From a virus, in IMG/VR virus record IMGVR_UViG_3300035661_000189, positions 1 through 35,479 of that record: 35,479 bases of DNA; one strand, written 5' to 3'. The notes beneath the pieces were generated by a model that worked only from the letters and a program-made list of their open reading frames with translations, searched no databases and was not told the origin of the DNA. Position 1 is the stretch's first letter. Every line of letters begins with the position of its first letter. The translations under genes were made by a program, and so were the position numbers. Below are positions 22,678-31,054 of this stretch, piece after piece.

Positions 22678-22905
22678 TTAATTTCCATCCGGGTCAGGAA
22701 TAAATGATGCTACTTTACTTAGGGCTCTTTGAAAACCAAGTTGGTAAGCTTGATACTCACTCCAACTAGGTTTATTAAAAGAATCTTCATCAAGAGTTTT
22801 ACGTCTAGAAAGATCAGTTTGTTCAATAATATACTCTTGAATAATTAAATAAATTTCTTCTTTTGTATATTCTTTTGCTTCTTTTGATTTTAAGTTTAAA
22901 TTCAT
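22678..22905 (-). CDS. Small hypothetical protein, 75 aa
   Basis: A 75-residue helical, charged protein (MNLNLKSKEAKEYTKEEIYL, then DLSRRKTLDEDSF and SEYQAYQLGFQRALSKVASF, ending PDPDGN). It lies between portal and scaffold. The start codon sits just 12 bases downstream of the -10 box of the strong promoter at 22918-22946, so mRNA from that promoter would have a leader of only about five bases and no ribosome site. Efficient translation probably needs read-through transcripts. The function is not recognised. Confidence 0.6.
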   Translation of the reverse strand: MNLNLKSKEAKEYTKEEIYLIIQEYIIEQTDLSRRKTLDEDSFNKPSWSEYQAYQLGFQRALSKVASFIPDPDGN

Positions 22906-22917
22906 ATGTATAGTACT

Positions 22918-22946
22918 ATTATACCAGAAAAACTAACTTTTGTCAA
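22918..22946 (-). promoter_or_regulatory. Consensus sigma-70 promoter for the scaffold-capsid unit
   Basis: Read on the minus strand, TTGACA (22946-22941) and TATAAT (22923-22918) are separated by exactly 17 bases, a perfect consensus. It sits in the 49-base gap between the portal stop and the next gene. With the terminator at 20.4 kb it defines a transcription unit of the 75-residue gene, scaffold, capsid and the 172-residue protein. Confidence 0.88.
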
Positions 22947-22954
22947 GAACTATT

Positions 22955-24754
22955 TTACTTATTTTGCATTGGAGGAGGTTGTTGCTTCCCATTAGGCTGC
23001 AACATCTGCTCCTCTGTTGGAACTGCTTGTTCACTTTGTAAAGTGGCACTTGCTTGGTTCATAAGTCTTTGAGTTTCTTGTTGTTCAGTAACAGCAATAT
23101 TATCTTTAATAAATTGGTACTGTTCAAATCCCATTTGTTCTTCAACAAGTTTAGCAAGATTCTTAGCAGACACATGAGGAGCAATCATTTGTCCCACTGG
23201 ACTATTAAAGATTCCCATCATATTTTGCATTAATTGTGCTCTTGCGGAGAAGTGCCTAGACCCAATAGGACGTAATTTACCTTTAGCAGTAATATCTTCT
23301 TTAGTAATAGAAATAAATTCCATTACACCAAGATCAGTATCCATTACACGAGCAATATCTACTGTATCCATTTTACGTTTAGCCATCTCAAGCATTTTAT
23401 TAAGTAATGGCTCCATAAATTCTATTTCAAATTTATTAGTCTTATTACGGAAAATACGTTGAGCAGCATTATCTAACTTATCAACTTCAAAGGCAGTCTT
23501 TTCACCTTGAGTACGGAACCCCATTGCTTCTTTAGGAGCACCAGCCATTTCTTCCATTAATGCTAATAAAGAAGAAATTTCATTATTAACCATGAAAGCC
23601 TGTTGATTTGGGGCTATAGGAGCAATATCACCATCTTCAGGGATATGGATTTGTACTCCTGGTCCCCAAATAAATGGTTCTACATCACCCTTAATAATTA
23701 ATGGGGGATGGATTGTAAGATCAAGAGCATCGGATTTCAAGTTCTCTAAATGGTCTACACGATATTGCATACCCACTAGATTATCTAATGGCCCCATTGC
23801 ATATAGATTATCTTGACGTTCTCTCCAACCAACATGGCATTTAGTATCTTGACCAAGCCAAGAAGGATTAGCAATATCTCTTAAAATATGAGTACGATCA
23901 ATAATAGTAATGATTCGTTTTTCTTTTAATTCATCATTTACTACATCATAAATATCACCTTCAAATTCAAGGATTTCAACCATACCCGATTGGTAGTATT
24001 CATTAAGAGAACCAAACCCCTCAATTAAATATCCACCAGCTTTATTAATATCTTCCATACGGAAAGCATTAAGAGCTTTTCTAGTATCAATTATTTTAGA
24101 GTATACTTCTTTATTATATCCTAATGTAGAATCCATTAGAACATCCTTTTTAAGTTCCCCTATTGATTTAAGATAACGAGTAAATTTAGGGGAATCTTTA
24201 AAAGTAAGAGCAGTAGGATTAAATACTATATCATAAGGAGAAATTCGGACGGCTTTTGGCCCTACATAATTAACTACTTCTTCTCCTGTTACTGGGTCTT
24301 TATGTTTGTCTTCCACCCAGAGAACTTCTGCAAAGACATTACCATAATCAATATAATCATTAAGTAATTTTGAGATTGTTTCTCTAAAACCACCTTCACG
24401 AAGTTTATTCTTCATGTAAGCTTCAATAGCTTTACGTTTAGTCTGAACTACAGCATCTACACTATATCCTTCCCAACGAAGCCATTCATCATTAGGAAAA
24501 ATAGCATCATTATAGTTAGCATGAAGATTATCCCTAATTTGAGTTAATTTAGGAATAGTTGTTTTATTCTTCCATGGAAGTTTAGAATTAGTTGTTTTGG
24601 TAGTATCAGTAGCAAAGAGATACCCACGAAGTTCCCTCCATTCTGCTTCTTTAGCAGTACGCTGTATCCACCATTTATTATATAATCCTGCTAATTGTCT
24701 AGCAAGACTAGTTGGACTGATAATTTCCTGTATCTGAGCTACTTTCCCAGCCAT
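22955..24754 (-). CDS. Portal (head-tail connector) protein
   Basis: The 599-residue protein begins with an ISPTSLARQLAGLYNKWWIQR helix, then WRELRGYLFATDT and KLPWKNKTTIPKLTQIRDNL. The conserved middle includes NYVGPKAVRISPYDIVFNP and a WLGQDTKCHVGWRERQDNLY segment with GPLDNLVGMQYRVDHL following. A Gln/Pro-rich tail (EEQMLQPNGKQQPPPMQNK) closes it. These features and the size match podovirus portals. Twelve copies would form the DNA entry ring. It is placed between large terminase and scaffold as in T7. Confidence 0.85.
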   Translation of the reverse strand: MAGKVAQIQEIISPTSLARQLAGLYNKWWIQRTAKEAEWRELRGYLFATDTTKTTNSKLPWKNKTTIPKLTQIRDNLHANYNDAIFPNDEWLRWEGYSVDAVVQTKRKAIEAYMKNKLREGGFRETISKLLNDYIDYGNVFAEVLWVEDKHKDPVTGEEVVNYVGPKAVRISPYDIVFNPTALTFKDSPKFTRYLKSIGELKKDVLMDSTLGYNKEVYSKIIDTRKALNAFRMEDINKAGGYLIEGFGSLNEYYQSGMVEILEFEGDIYDVVNDELKEKRIITIIDRTHILRDIANPSWLGQDTKCHVGWRERQDNLYAMGPLDNLVGMQYRVDHLENLKSDALDLTIHPPLIIKGDVEPFIWGPGVQIHIPEDGDIAPIAPNQQAFMVNNEISSLLALMEEMAGAPKEAMGFRTQGEKTAFEVDKLDNAAQRIFRNKTNKFEIEFMEPLLNKMLEMAKRKMDTVDIARVMDTDLGVMEFISITKEDITAKGKLRPIGSRHFSARAQLMQNMMGIFNSPVGQMIAPHVSAKNLAKLVEEQMGFEQYQFIKDNIAVTEQQETQRLMNQASATLQSEQAVPTEEQMLQPNGKQQPPPMQNK

Positions 24755-24966
24755 TAGTTATCCTTTTTTTCTTGATAATTATCTGGAATACCATTACCGC
24801 GTCCAGAATTAATATCATTCATATGGTCTTCTATTGACTTTCTAAAAGTAGACATAGAACTACCTTCTAAAGGAGAGGGTGTACTTATATCATTTTTTGT
24901 TTCTTTAGGAGTAGGCATCTCTGCCAGAGAACCTCTTTTTTTATAACCTTCAATTTTATCAGCCAT
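24754..24966 (-). CDS. Small hydrophilic protein, 70 aa, between terminase and portal
   Basis: I start this gene at ATG 24966, where AAGGA stands six bases upstream, instead of an earlier in-frame ATG (25005) that lies within the terminase gene. The product, MADKIEGYKKRGSLAEMPTP and onward, is polar, rich in Ser, Pro, Lys and Asp, and probably unstructured. Its stop overlaps the portal ATG by one base. The family is not recognised; it may be an assembly cofactor. Confidence 0.55.
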   Translation of the reverse strand: MADKIEGYKKRGSLAEMPTPKETKNDISTPSPLEGSSMSTFRKSIEDHMNDINSGRGNGIPDNYQEKKDN

Positions 24967-24976
24967 TTTATTTCCT

Positions 24977-26515
24977 TTAGTAAGCAACGCCGCCAAAGCG
25001 GGCATGAGTTATAATGTTACTTCCAAGACTAGAATTAAGTCTTTGTCTTGGTATTACTGAGATATGAATCGCATTTGAAAGGGCATCTTTAATATCATCA
25101 TGGGGAGGATGTCTCATTATAAGTTCCTCCTCAAGAGATTGACAATTACCTCCACGATAATGCCAAATTTGCATATTATCATATTTAGGTTCAAGAATTG
25201 CACTCATACGTTCTTCTTTATCTCCTTGATGTCTATTTGGATTATGTTCATCAATAGAAAGGGCAATACCATTAGGTTTTATATAACTTTCTTTTAGTTC
25301 TGACACAATAGTCTTTTGGGCTACTGTAACTTCAGCACTAAGTTTTCTAAATCCCCACTTTTGTTGGGCTTTAACAATATGATTAAAATATTCTACAATA
25401 CGTTCTGTTTTAAATCTATCTATGTCAAGAACATAGTAATTACCAAGATGATCTACCCCAATAACTACTAAAGCAGTGTAATCAGCCTTTTTACGAAGAG
25501 AGAAAGCAAAGTCAATTGCGGCATAGACATTAAGTTTTCTATCCTTGATATACCAATCACCTTCTCTATTATTTAAGAGGGTTCTTTCATAGTATTGAAA
25601 TTTATCACTATTAATACAAGCAGTATCAACGTTATTTGGATTATTATAATATTGACTATAAAATTGAGTAATATCTCCTTGATATTTACCTTTAATTCCA
25701 GCTAATATTTTATAATTAAATCCAAATGATTTACCATCAGGTCTAGTTTGACTAGGCCAGAGAAATTCACCATTAGTTTCTACAACTCTTTGGAATAACT
25801 CATAAATTTCCTCATCACTCTCAAGATCACCTGTTTCAGGGTCATATATCTCTGATTTCATTTCGATCATGTTTTGATATATATCTTTTGGATGGTAACG
25901 AGTACCAACTACCCATTCCTGAGATCCAGGATTTTCAATAGAGGCTAATTGAGAGTATAGAGAGGCTACTTTATCTCGCCCTTCTTCTGTATAGGCATTC
26001 CCCGGAACTACAATATCATCAAGAACCACAATATCTGCATGGAATCCAGTTGTATTAGAAGTTAATCCTACTGCTTTACAAGTAGCATCACGAATACCCT
26101 CTAATTTACGTTTAGGATGGTCAATAGCAATCTCTGCCACAGCCCATTTTTCACGCTTTCCTTCATCTACACCTATCATTTCAGGCCAATAACGCCTATA
26201 AATTGGGTTATCAATAATTTGTTTAATTTGGTATAACTGTTTTTCAGCCAAATCTGCTGTTGCAGAGACATACAATATAGTTGTTTCTGGGTTTTTAGTA
26301 ATCCACCATGCAACTCTATAAGCCGCTAACTTACTTTTTAAATGTCCACGGGGTAGTAAGACTAATTGATTCTTTTTAGCATCTTGACGACACCACCACT
26401 TAATAAGTTCATAATGAATACCACCAAGTAATAAATGAGGGGCAACTAATTTAATAAATATAGCAAGATCTTCTTCAGCAGATTCTCTTACTAATTGTAT
26501 TCTATCTTTACTCAA
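24977..26515 (-). CDS. Large terminase subunit (DNA packaging ATPase/nuclease)
   Basis: The 512-residue protein has a Walker A variant LLPRGHLKSK (residues 53-62), an adenine-binding-type aromatic/Trp-rich helix nearby, Walker B VVLDDIV (163-169) and a coupling STAD-like VSATADL at 83-89. The C-terminal nuclease domain carries AAIDFAFS (Asp335), ADYTALVVIG (Asp345) and a final GG-rich tail. The PRxHxKS Walker A is usual in T7-like packaging motors. The enzyme pumps DNA into the prohead and cuts concatemers. ATGA overlap couples it to the upstream DUF5675-like gene. Confidence 0.92.
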   Translation of the reverse strand: MSKDRIQLVRESAEEDLAIFIKLVAPHLLLGGIHYELIKWWCRQDAKKNQLVLLPRGHLKSKLAAYRVAWWITKNPETTILYVSATADLAEKQLYQIKQIIDNPIYRRYWPEMIGVDEGKREKWAVAEIAIDHPKRKLEGIRDATCKAVGLTSNTTGFHADIVVLDDIVVPGNAYTEEGRDKVASLYSQLASIENPGSQEWVVGTRYHPKDIYQNMIEMKSEIYDPETGDLESDEEIYELFQRVVETNGEFLWPSQTRPDGKSFGFNYKILAGIKGKYQGDITQFYSQYYNNPNNVDTACINSDKFQYYERTLLNNREGDWYIKDRKLNVYAAIDFAFSLRKKADYTALVVIGVDHLGNYYVLDIDRFKTERIVEYFNHIVKAQQKWGFRKLSAEVTVAQKTIVSELKESYIKPNGIALSIDEHNPNRHQGDKEERMSAILEPKYDNMQIWHYRGGNCQSLEEELIMRHPPHDDIKDALSNAIHISVIPRQRLNSSLGSNIITHARFGGVAY

Positions 26516-26913
26516 GTTATTTTAAGGATTATTTCTTCTTCTGCTTCATAAGCACTATTAATTTTTGGGAAGAATTTAAGGTATGCTTTTACAGATTCGG
26601 TAATCCAGTCCTTTCCTTTTCTTGTACCTAATAAAATACAACCTTCAGTGTCTTCTGCTTTATTTCCTGTATGTATACGAATACCCTCAAATCCGGGTAC
26701 ATTTAATACATGAATCATTTCCCTTTTAAAATGGGGACTATAATCAATAGTTAAATGATATGTTCCTTTTGGAATTGCAGTCTCTCCAAAAACCTTAATT
26801 CCATTAGGTCTAATCACATCTTCTAAAGTATCACATTCAAATCTACCATCAATATATAATTTACCAATGGTAGTTTTATCTGTAAAAGTATCTCTATTTA
26901 ATTCAAGTAACAT
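26512..26913 (-). CDS. DUF5675-like protein, possible lysis-associated enzyme
   Basis: The 133-residue protein contains IPKGTYHLTIDYSPHFKREM and GIRIHTGNKAEDTEGCILLG. The GIRIHxGN...(D/S)xxGCILLG motif with conserved His and Cys characterises the DUF5675 family of phage proteins. It resembles the His/Cys active site of L,D-transpeptidase-like enzymes, but no activity is established for the family to my knowledge. It lies between a membrane-anchored coiled-coil protein and terminase, where T7-like phages keep lysis genes. It overlaps the terminase start by four bases. Confidence 0.75.
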   Translation of the reverse strand: MLLELNRDTFTDKTTIGKLYIDGRFECDTLEDVIRPNGIKVFGETAIPKGTYHLTIDYSPHFKREMIHVLNVPGFEGIRIHTGNKAEDTEGCILLGTRKGKDWITESVKAYLKFFPKINSAYEAEEEIILKIT

Positions 26914-26931
26914 TATTTTATCCTAAATAAA

Positions 26932-27240
26932 TTATTTTCTGGAGTTTATTCCAAAAATATCTCTTTCTATTTTATTTATTCTATCAGAAAGATCTTTTAA
27001 AGAGTAAATTGACTTATCTAGAGTATTTATTTTTTCTTTAATCACTTCTACATCTGTTCTATGCTCTTGTAAAGTACTTGTTAAAGTATCTAATTTATCT
27101 AATAATTCTTTAAACTGTGTTTGATTTGAGATATGAGCTTCTTTTTGTTGGTCATAAAATTTACCCAAAAACCAACCAATAATTCCAAGAAGGAGTACTA
27201 TAAAAGATCCAATTACTGTAATTTGTATATCTATACTCAT
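26932..27240 (-). CDS. Membrane-anchored coiled-coil protein, possible inner-membrane spanin
   Basis: The 102-residue protein has one N-terminal membrane segment (ITVIGSFIVLLLGIIGWFLG, residues 7-26) followed by a long coiled coil (FKELLDKLDTLTSTLQEH, then VIKEKINTLDKSIYSLKDL) and a short basic end. A type II single-span anchor with periplasmic coiled coil is how Rz-like i-spanins look, and T7 has its Rz gene just before the large terminase. I see no matching outer-membrane lipoprotein inside or beside it, so the spanin call is tentative. Confidence 0.55.
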   Translation of the reverse strand: MSIDIQITVIGSFIVLLLGIIGWFLGKFYDQQKEAHISNQTQFKELLDKLDTLTSTLQEHRTDVEVIKEKINTLDKSIYSLKDLSDRINKIERDIFGINSRK

Positions 27241-27317
27241 TCAATTGTTTCAACCTGTGAGATAGTAATTAAAGCAAGTGTAAGTATTAGTATAAATAAT
27301 CTAAAATTAATTTTCAT
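27237..27317 (-). CDS. Tiny hydrophobic peptide, 26 aa
   Basis: A 26-codon ORF filling the gap between two genes, with AAAGG five bases before the ATG and its TGA overlapping the next ATG (ATGA). The peptide MKINFRLFILILTLALITIS (then QVETIE) is a basic start plus one membrane span, like a signal anchor. It sits beside the spanin-like gene and could be a small membrane lysis helper. The function is unknown. Confidence 0.55.
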   Translation of the reverse strand: MKINFRLFILILTLALITISQVETIE

Positions 27318-27318
27318 A

Positions 27319-27864
27319 TTAACCTTTATTAAATGGACGAATATAAACACATAAATGTTTTCTGCCTGCTTCTAAGTTTGAAAGACTCCAACCTAATTGA
27401 ATAAATCGCACATTAGTTGGACTAGACCGCCAAACTTTACGGTATTCAAAATACTTTTTACCATCACCATTTATTAGTGTTGTAAGTGATGATCCTATTA
27501 TGGCACCAGCCCAGCCTATATCTACACTTGACTCGCCTTTGAAACTTACTTGTGTTGGGCTATAAAGATTAAATCCAGCCATATCAGCAAAACCATAAGC
27601 AGGATTACGCAGACAGGACCATAGGTAACAGAGCATGTAATTACGTAACCATAAAGGATATTTCATTGCCCAAGCGCCTTCTTTACTAAGATACTCTTCA
27701 TCTCCTATTGCAGGCGAATCAGTTGGTTCAAACCAATATCGTAAGGGGTAGGGTAAATGTCCATCTGATTTAACAAATGGGGCAATTGTAATCCAGCCAG
27801 TTAATGCAGAGAATAACATTAAAACTATTTGAATTATTGATATAGTTAGGTAGCGTAGTATCAT
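27319..27864 (-). CDS. DUF7338-like phage membrane-associated protein, 181 aa
   Basis: The 181-residue protein starts with a membrane segment (LTISIIQIVLMLFSALTGWI). It then has YPLRYWFEPTDSPAIGDE and LRNYMLCYLWSCLRNPAYGF, and ends with VRFIQLGWSLSNLEAGR. The WF-x-TPDx...GD...R-x-x-WL-x-RNPAYGF pattern is common in phage proteins of unknown function found near tail or lysis genes. It overlaps the tail fibre gene by four bases. I cannot assign a mechanism. Confidence 0.65.
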   Translation of the reverse strand: MILRYLTISIIQIVLMLFSALTGWITIAPFVKSDGHLPYPLRYWFEPTDSPAIGDEEYLSKEGAWAMKYPLWLRNYMLCYLWSCLRNPAYGFADMAGFNLYSPTQVSFKGESSVDIGWAGAIIGSSLTTLINGDGKKYFEYRKVWRSSPTNVRFIQLGWSLSNLEAGRKHLCVYIRPFNKG

Positions 27865-28658
27865 ATTGCTTCCACCAAAATAAATGCTTTAATAATGCCA
27901 CTTGAGAAAACATCAAATGTACCAGCGCCGATTATTTTTGCTGCTTTAAGTTTATAAGTATGACTTCCGGCTGATGGGGATAAAGTAAGTGATACATACA
28001 TACCCCCTAAATTTGCAGTAGCAGTAGTCTGTGAATAACATGCCTGTATCTGCGAAGCCCCTTCAAATATTGATAATAGTATTAAATCCCCAGCAGTAAG
28101 AGACTGAAATAAAGGTATAAAAGCAGTTATTTTAACAACCTGCCCAGACAAAACTGATACTGTCGTCGCTAAACCAGTTATATCTGCACCCGCAGCAGCT
28201 AATCCAGCAACGGATGCTGTTATTTCAGCATATCCAAGTTGCCTAGTTTGACCATAAGGCATTGCATGAGCTACTGCCGTAGCTGTAGCAACTGAGAACG
28301 TCTGAGAAGCAGAGCCAGCTAATAGAGCTTTTTCAGTATCTAATTCATTCAGTGCTGCCTGTACGTTAGTTGCAGCAATATTGCCAGCAGGAGTATTTGG
28401 AATTGTAGAAGCTGTTGGTAAACCAGCAATAGCTGCTTGCACATCAACAAGACGTGCAGCATCACTAGCTACTGTTGGAGCAGATAGATTAGTAACCTTA
28501 TAGTTATTCATATCAAGATTAGCACCCATTGTATTAGGAGTAGTGCCATCTCTTGATAATGTATTTTCTAATGCTACTTCAATTAAATCATTATTAGCAT
28601 TTTGAGTAACTGTAGTTGAATAACCAGAAGTTATATTTGCAAGGGTTAATTTAGCCAT
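27861..28658 (-). CDS. Tail fibre / appendage protein, 265 aa
   Basis: The N-terminus (residues 1-60) carries LANITSGYSTTVTQNANNDL, then ENTLSRDGTTPNTMGANLDM and NNYKVTNLSAP. This is the typical start of short phage tail fibres and spikes (N-LIE-ALENTLSRDGTxPNxMxAxLDMNxxxITNL) that links to the tail. The rest is Ala/Thr/Ser-rich and beta-dominated and likely trimeric, with a C-terminal jelly-roll-like part (SVLSGQVVKITAFIPLFQSL). I see no enzymatic motif. It probably contributes to host recognition. Confidence 0.75.
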   Translation of the reverse strand: MAKLTLANITSGYSTTVTQNANNDLIEVALENTLSRDGTTPNTMGANLDMNNYKVTNLSAPTVASDAARLVDVQAAIAGLPTASTIPNTPAGNIAATNVQAALNELDTEKALLAGSASQTFSVATATAVAHAMPYGQTRQLGYAEITASVAGLAAAGADITGLATTVSVLSGQVVKITAFIPLFQSLTAGDLILLSIFEGASQIQACYSQTTATANLGGMYVSLTLSPSAGSHTYKLKAAKIIGAGTFDVFSSGIIKAFILVEAI

Positions 28659-28661
28659 CTT

Positions 28662-28934
28662 TTAATTATTTCCGGGTTTACTACGTTTACGTTTAACTTC
28701 TTTAGCATAATTAGTTTTTGCACTAACAATACGGATATTTGATTTAGCATTAGAACCACCTTTAGTTAGTTCTTTAATATGGTCTGCTTGTCGTGGGTCT
28801 CCTACTTTAAGACCTGCTTCACGACGGGCTTTATTCCGTTCTGCCCGATCTTTAAGTCGTTTTCCTCCATCATGAGTATGATCCCATTTCTTCTCTCTGG
28901 CATAATCACGTTTTCCATCTTTCATAAATGGCAT
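28662..28934 (-). CDS. HNH endonuclease-like protein, 90 aa
   Basis: The protein carries RQADHIKELTKGGSNAKSNI followed by RIVSAKTNYAKEVKRKRSK: the His of the DHI motif, GG, the Asn of SNIRI and a C-terminal TN-x-x-K. This is the HNH beta-beta-alpha-metal layout, with Asn in place of the last His, a known variant. It is very basic (KDGKRDYAREKKW). I start it at ATG 28934, one base after the preceding stop; earlier in-frame ATG codons lie inside the neighbour. It may be a free-standing nuclease that aids packaging or a homing-type gene. Confidence 0.75.
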   Translation of the reverse strand: MPFMKDGKRDYAREKKWDHTHDGGKRLKDRAERNKARREAGLKVGDPRQADHIKELTKGGSNAKSNIRIVSAKTNYAKEVKRKRSKPGNN

Positions 28935-28935
28935 A

Positions 28936-29130
28936 TTATGCAGACACCCATGCAGTACCATTATAAAATACAGGAACCTTAACAGCACCGCCACCTACCA
29001 AGGTAGCTCCATATGTAGGAGTAGTAGCATCAGTAACATAAGCCCTACGGCCTAATGTACCTGCTGGAAGAGTCGCTACAGTATAACCACCATAGTTTGC
29101 ATTAATGTCATTGATTGATATTGTTGTCAT
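28936..29130 (-). CDS. Small beta-rich virion protein, 64 aa
   Basis: A 64-residue protein made of a short N-terminus (MTTISINDINANYGGYTV) and a compact beta module with LGRRAYVTDATTPTYGATLV and VPVFYNGTAWVSA at the end. The RAYVTDAT-x-PT-x-GA-x-x-x-GGGA-x-x-x-PVFYNGT-W pattern is a recurring terminal module of phage fibre and capsid-associated proteins, here as a free-standing gene. It lies in the tail/appendage cluster. The role is probably structural. Confidence 0.6.
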   Translation of the reverse strand: MTTISINDINANYGGYTVATLPAGTLGRRAYVTDATTPTYGATLVGGGAVKVPVFYNGTAWVSA

Positions 29131-29132
29131 GT

Positions 29133-29705
29133 TTATTTATTTCCTTGAATTACTGAAATTCCTAATCTTTCCATATCTTCTGATAATGTATCTCGTACAC
29201 CAGCAGCAATCTTAGCTTGTTTAATCTTTTCTTCTTTTGTAATACGACCAACCTTTTTAGGAATATACCCTTCATCAGCAAGATAACGAGAGGCATTAAC
29301 TCCAACTGTAGAACTTTCCTTGGAAGCCATCATCATATTACGAATAGCTTCTGCTTTAATCTTAATTGCTAATTCATCTCTCCATTCTTGTAACATATCT
29401 TGAAGAGAGGATTGTGTTGCTAGATGATCCCAATGTTTCCAAGAACCAAATACATCCATAGCAAATTCATACTCATGTCCGGGGATATGGTCATAAGACA
29501 TATAAATTTGTTTAAGAGAAGGATAAGTAACTAATCCTTTCTTATCAAATGTAGGAACAGTATGAGGTTTATCTTTAATAGTGAAAAGAGGTTCCCAAAC
29601 ATCAGAACGATCAATATTCCGTAATTCCCAGAAAAGGGATTTACTACGGAATCTACTAAGAGAGTCTAACATCACTGCTCTCCATGCTGCATATTCAGGT
29701 TTCAT
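29133..29705 (-). CDS. Putative small terminase subunit / DNA maturase A-like, 190 aa
   Basis: The 190-residue protein is helical and contains TYPSLKQIYMSYDHIPGHEY, then EFAMDVFGSWKHWDHLATQ and LQEWRDELAIKIKAEAIRNM. A C-terminal KKVGRITKEEKIKQAKIA segment follows. The W/Y-rich helices and position a few genes before the large terminase suggest a DNA-recognition packaging subunit; I recall similar proteins labelled small terminase in podoviruses. No other gene in the window is a better candidate. I chose ATG 29705 because GGAG is eight bases upstream. The assignment is tentative. Confidence 0.45.
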   Translation of the reverse strand: MKPEYAAWRAVMLDSLSRFRSKSLFWELRNIDRSDVWEPLFTIKDKPHTVPTFDKKGLVTYPSLKQIYMSYDHIPGHEYEFAMDVFGSWKHWDHLATQSSLQDMLQEWRDELAIKIKAEAIRNMMMASKESSTVGVNASRYLADEGYIPKKVGRITKEEKIKQAKIAAGVRDTLSEDMERLGISVIQGNK

Positions 29706-29706
29706 A

Positions 29707-30207
29707 TTATAATCTCCGGCGTCTACGATACATTTCACTTAAAGTATTTAATATAGGCCCACCACCACTATAAGTTAAAGTTGCAACAATTCCATTTAAA
29801 TTAAATACTGCAACATTATTTACTAATTTATAACCTCGTATCAGATTACTATTAATACCAGTTAAATTGATTATACCTACTGTTGTAGGCATTCTATAGC
29901 TTCTAGATAGGTTAGCACTAATTCCATTTAAAGTAATTGCTCCTACGCTTGTTTGGAGCCTCCTACCATACAGTAGATTATTATTATTACCAGTAAGATT
30001 AAATTGACCTACTGAATTAATTATTCTATAACCTTTTATTAAATTGTTAGATATTCCAGATAATGAGAATGATCCTACTGTATTTACTGATTTATAACCT
30101 TTTAATAAGTTTATTATATTGCCAGTTGCAGTAAAGGTCCCAACTGTGCAGGTTAGGGTATATGTAGAACTACCACCAGCAGTTTGAAGGGCTAGTAGTA
30201 ATGACAT
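29707..30207 (-). CDS. Repeat-containing structural protein (22-residue beta repeats), 166 aa
   Basis: The protein consists of about six tandem copies of a roughly 22-residue unit of form VGxFxLxGxxxNLxxGYxxxx (for example TVGSFSLSGISNNLIKGYRI and SVGQFNLTGNNNNLLYGRRL). It then has a Gly-rich linker and a basic tail MYRRRRRL. Repeats of this type, alternating a beta strand with a GY/GR turn, are frequent in phage virion proteins and probably form an elongated beta rod. Its stop is two bases from the next start and it overlaps the upstream gene by one base. Confidence 0.65.
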   Translation of the reverse strand: MSLLLALQTAGGSSTYTLTCTVGTFTATGNIINLLKGYKSVNTVGSFSLSGISNNLIKGYRIINSVGQFNLTGNNNNLLYGRRLQTSVGAITLNGISANLSRSYRMPTTVGIINLTGINSNLIRGYKLVNNVAVFNLNGIVATLTYSGGGPILNTLSEMYRRRRRL

Positions 30208-31046
30208 TATGTACCTACATAATAATCCACATTACAACGCCAAAGAACAGCGGCCCCGGGTACTGGCATGACAATGGTCGTTGCTGTGTTTGCAACTGAT
30301 GATTTGATAGGAATGGTTCGCATGATACTAACATCAATCTGTGTACCACCAGCAGCCATTGCATTGCCCACTGACCATGCTCTTGAGCCTGATAAATTTG
30401 TTGTTGTAATCACCAATGTGGCAGTACCAGCTAATGCAGCGGTTGCATTACGAGTAATTTCAATGCCTGTAATATAGTGGAATAGACCAGCACCTGCAGC
30501 AGGCAGAGTTACAGTTAATCCCGTATTTGCAGCGGCAGTTGCAGATTGGCATAAAGTACTAGATTGAGGAATAGCCCTAACGACAAGTGCTTGTTCACTA
30601 CCAGCAGTTGCGGCAGATAAAGTCCCTTGTTCCATTGAAAATATACTGCCATTTGCTGTTGCTACTATGTATCCTGTAATTGATCCAGATGTTAGAGCAG
30701 TAGCACGAATACGGAAATATGTAACCCCTACAGAATCGAATTGCCATGCCCCTGCTGCTGAGGCTCCAGTTACAACACCCCCAGTTGGGTTAACAACACC
30801 ATTCATTGTTGACCAATTTGTGTTATCGCTAGACCCTTCAAATACAACCACACCCCCAGTTCCAATAGAAAGAATCTGTACTCCTAGTCCGGCACATCCA
30901 TTGAGTGCCATTACTTGCGTACCTGTAGAGGTAGTTATATTTATTGCCGTGCTAATAGGTGGGATAACTACTTGTAGATTAAATGATGAATCTACATTTG
31001 GTGAGCCGGGTGTATTTGCGCCAGATTCAATTTTTATTCCTGCCAT
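30207..31046 (-). CDS. Putative tail/head structural protein, 279 aa
   Basis: The 279-residue protein is Thr/Gly/Ala-rich and beta-dominated. Residues 30-130 look like a beta-sandwich (VQILSIGTGGVVVFEGSSDN, then VTYFRIRATALTSGSITGYI), and a second domain ends VLWRCNVDYYVGT. The motif GG-V-V-x-EGS-x-D-x-T-x-x-x-T-x-N is shared with the 118-residue protein that heads this operon, so the two may be related. GGAG stands five bases before ATG. There is no enzymatic motif; a role in the tail or baseplate is inferred from neighbours. Confidence 0.55.
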   Translation of the reverse strand: MAGIKIESGANTPGSPNVDSSFNLQVVIPPISTAINITTSTGTQVMALNGCAGLGVQILSIGTGGVVVFEGSSDNTNWSTMNGVVNPTGGVVTGASAAGAWQFDSVGVTYFRIRATALTSGSITGYIVATANGSIFSMEQGTLSAATAGSEQALVVRAIPQSSTLCQSATAAANTGLTVTLPAAGAGLFHYITGIEITRNATAALAGTATLVITTTNLSGSRAWSVGNAMAAGGTQIDVSIMRTIPIKSSVANTATTIVMPVPGAAVLWRCNVDYYVGT

Positions 31047-31054
31047 AATATCTC

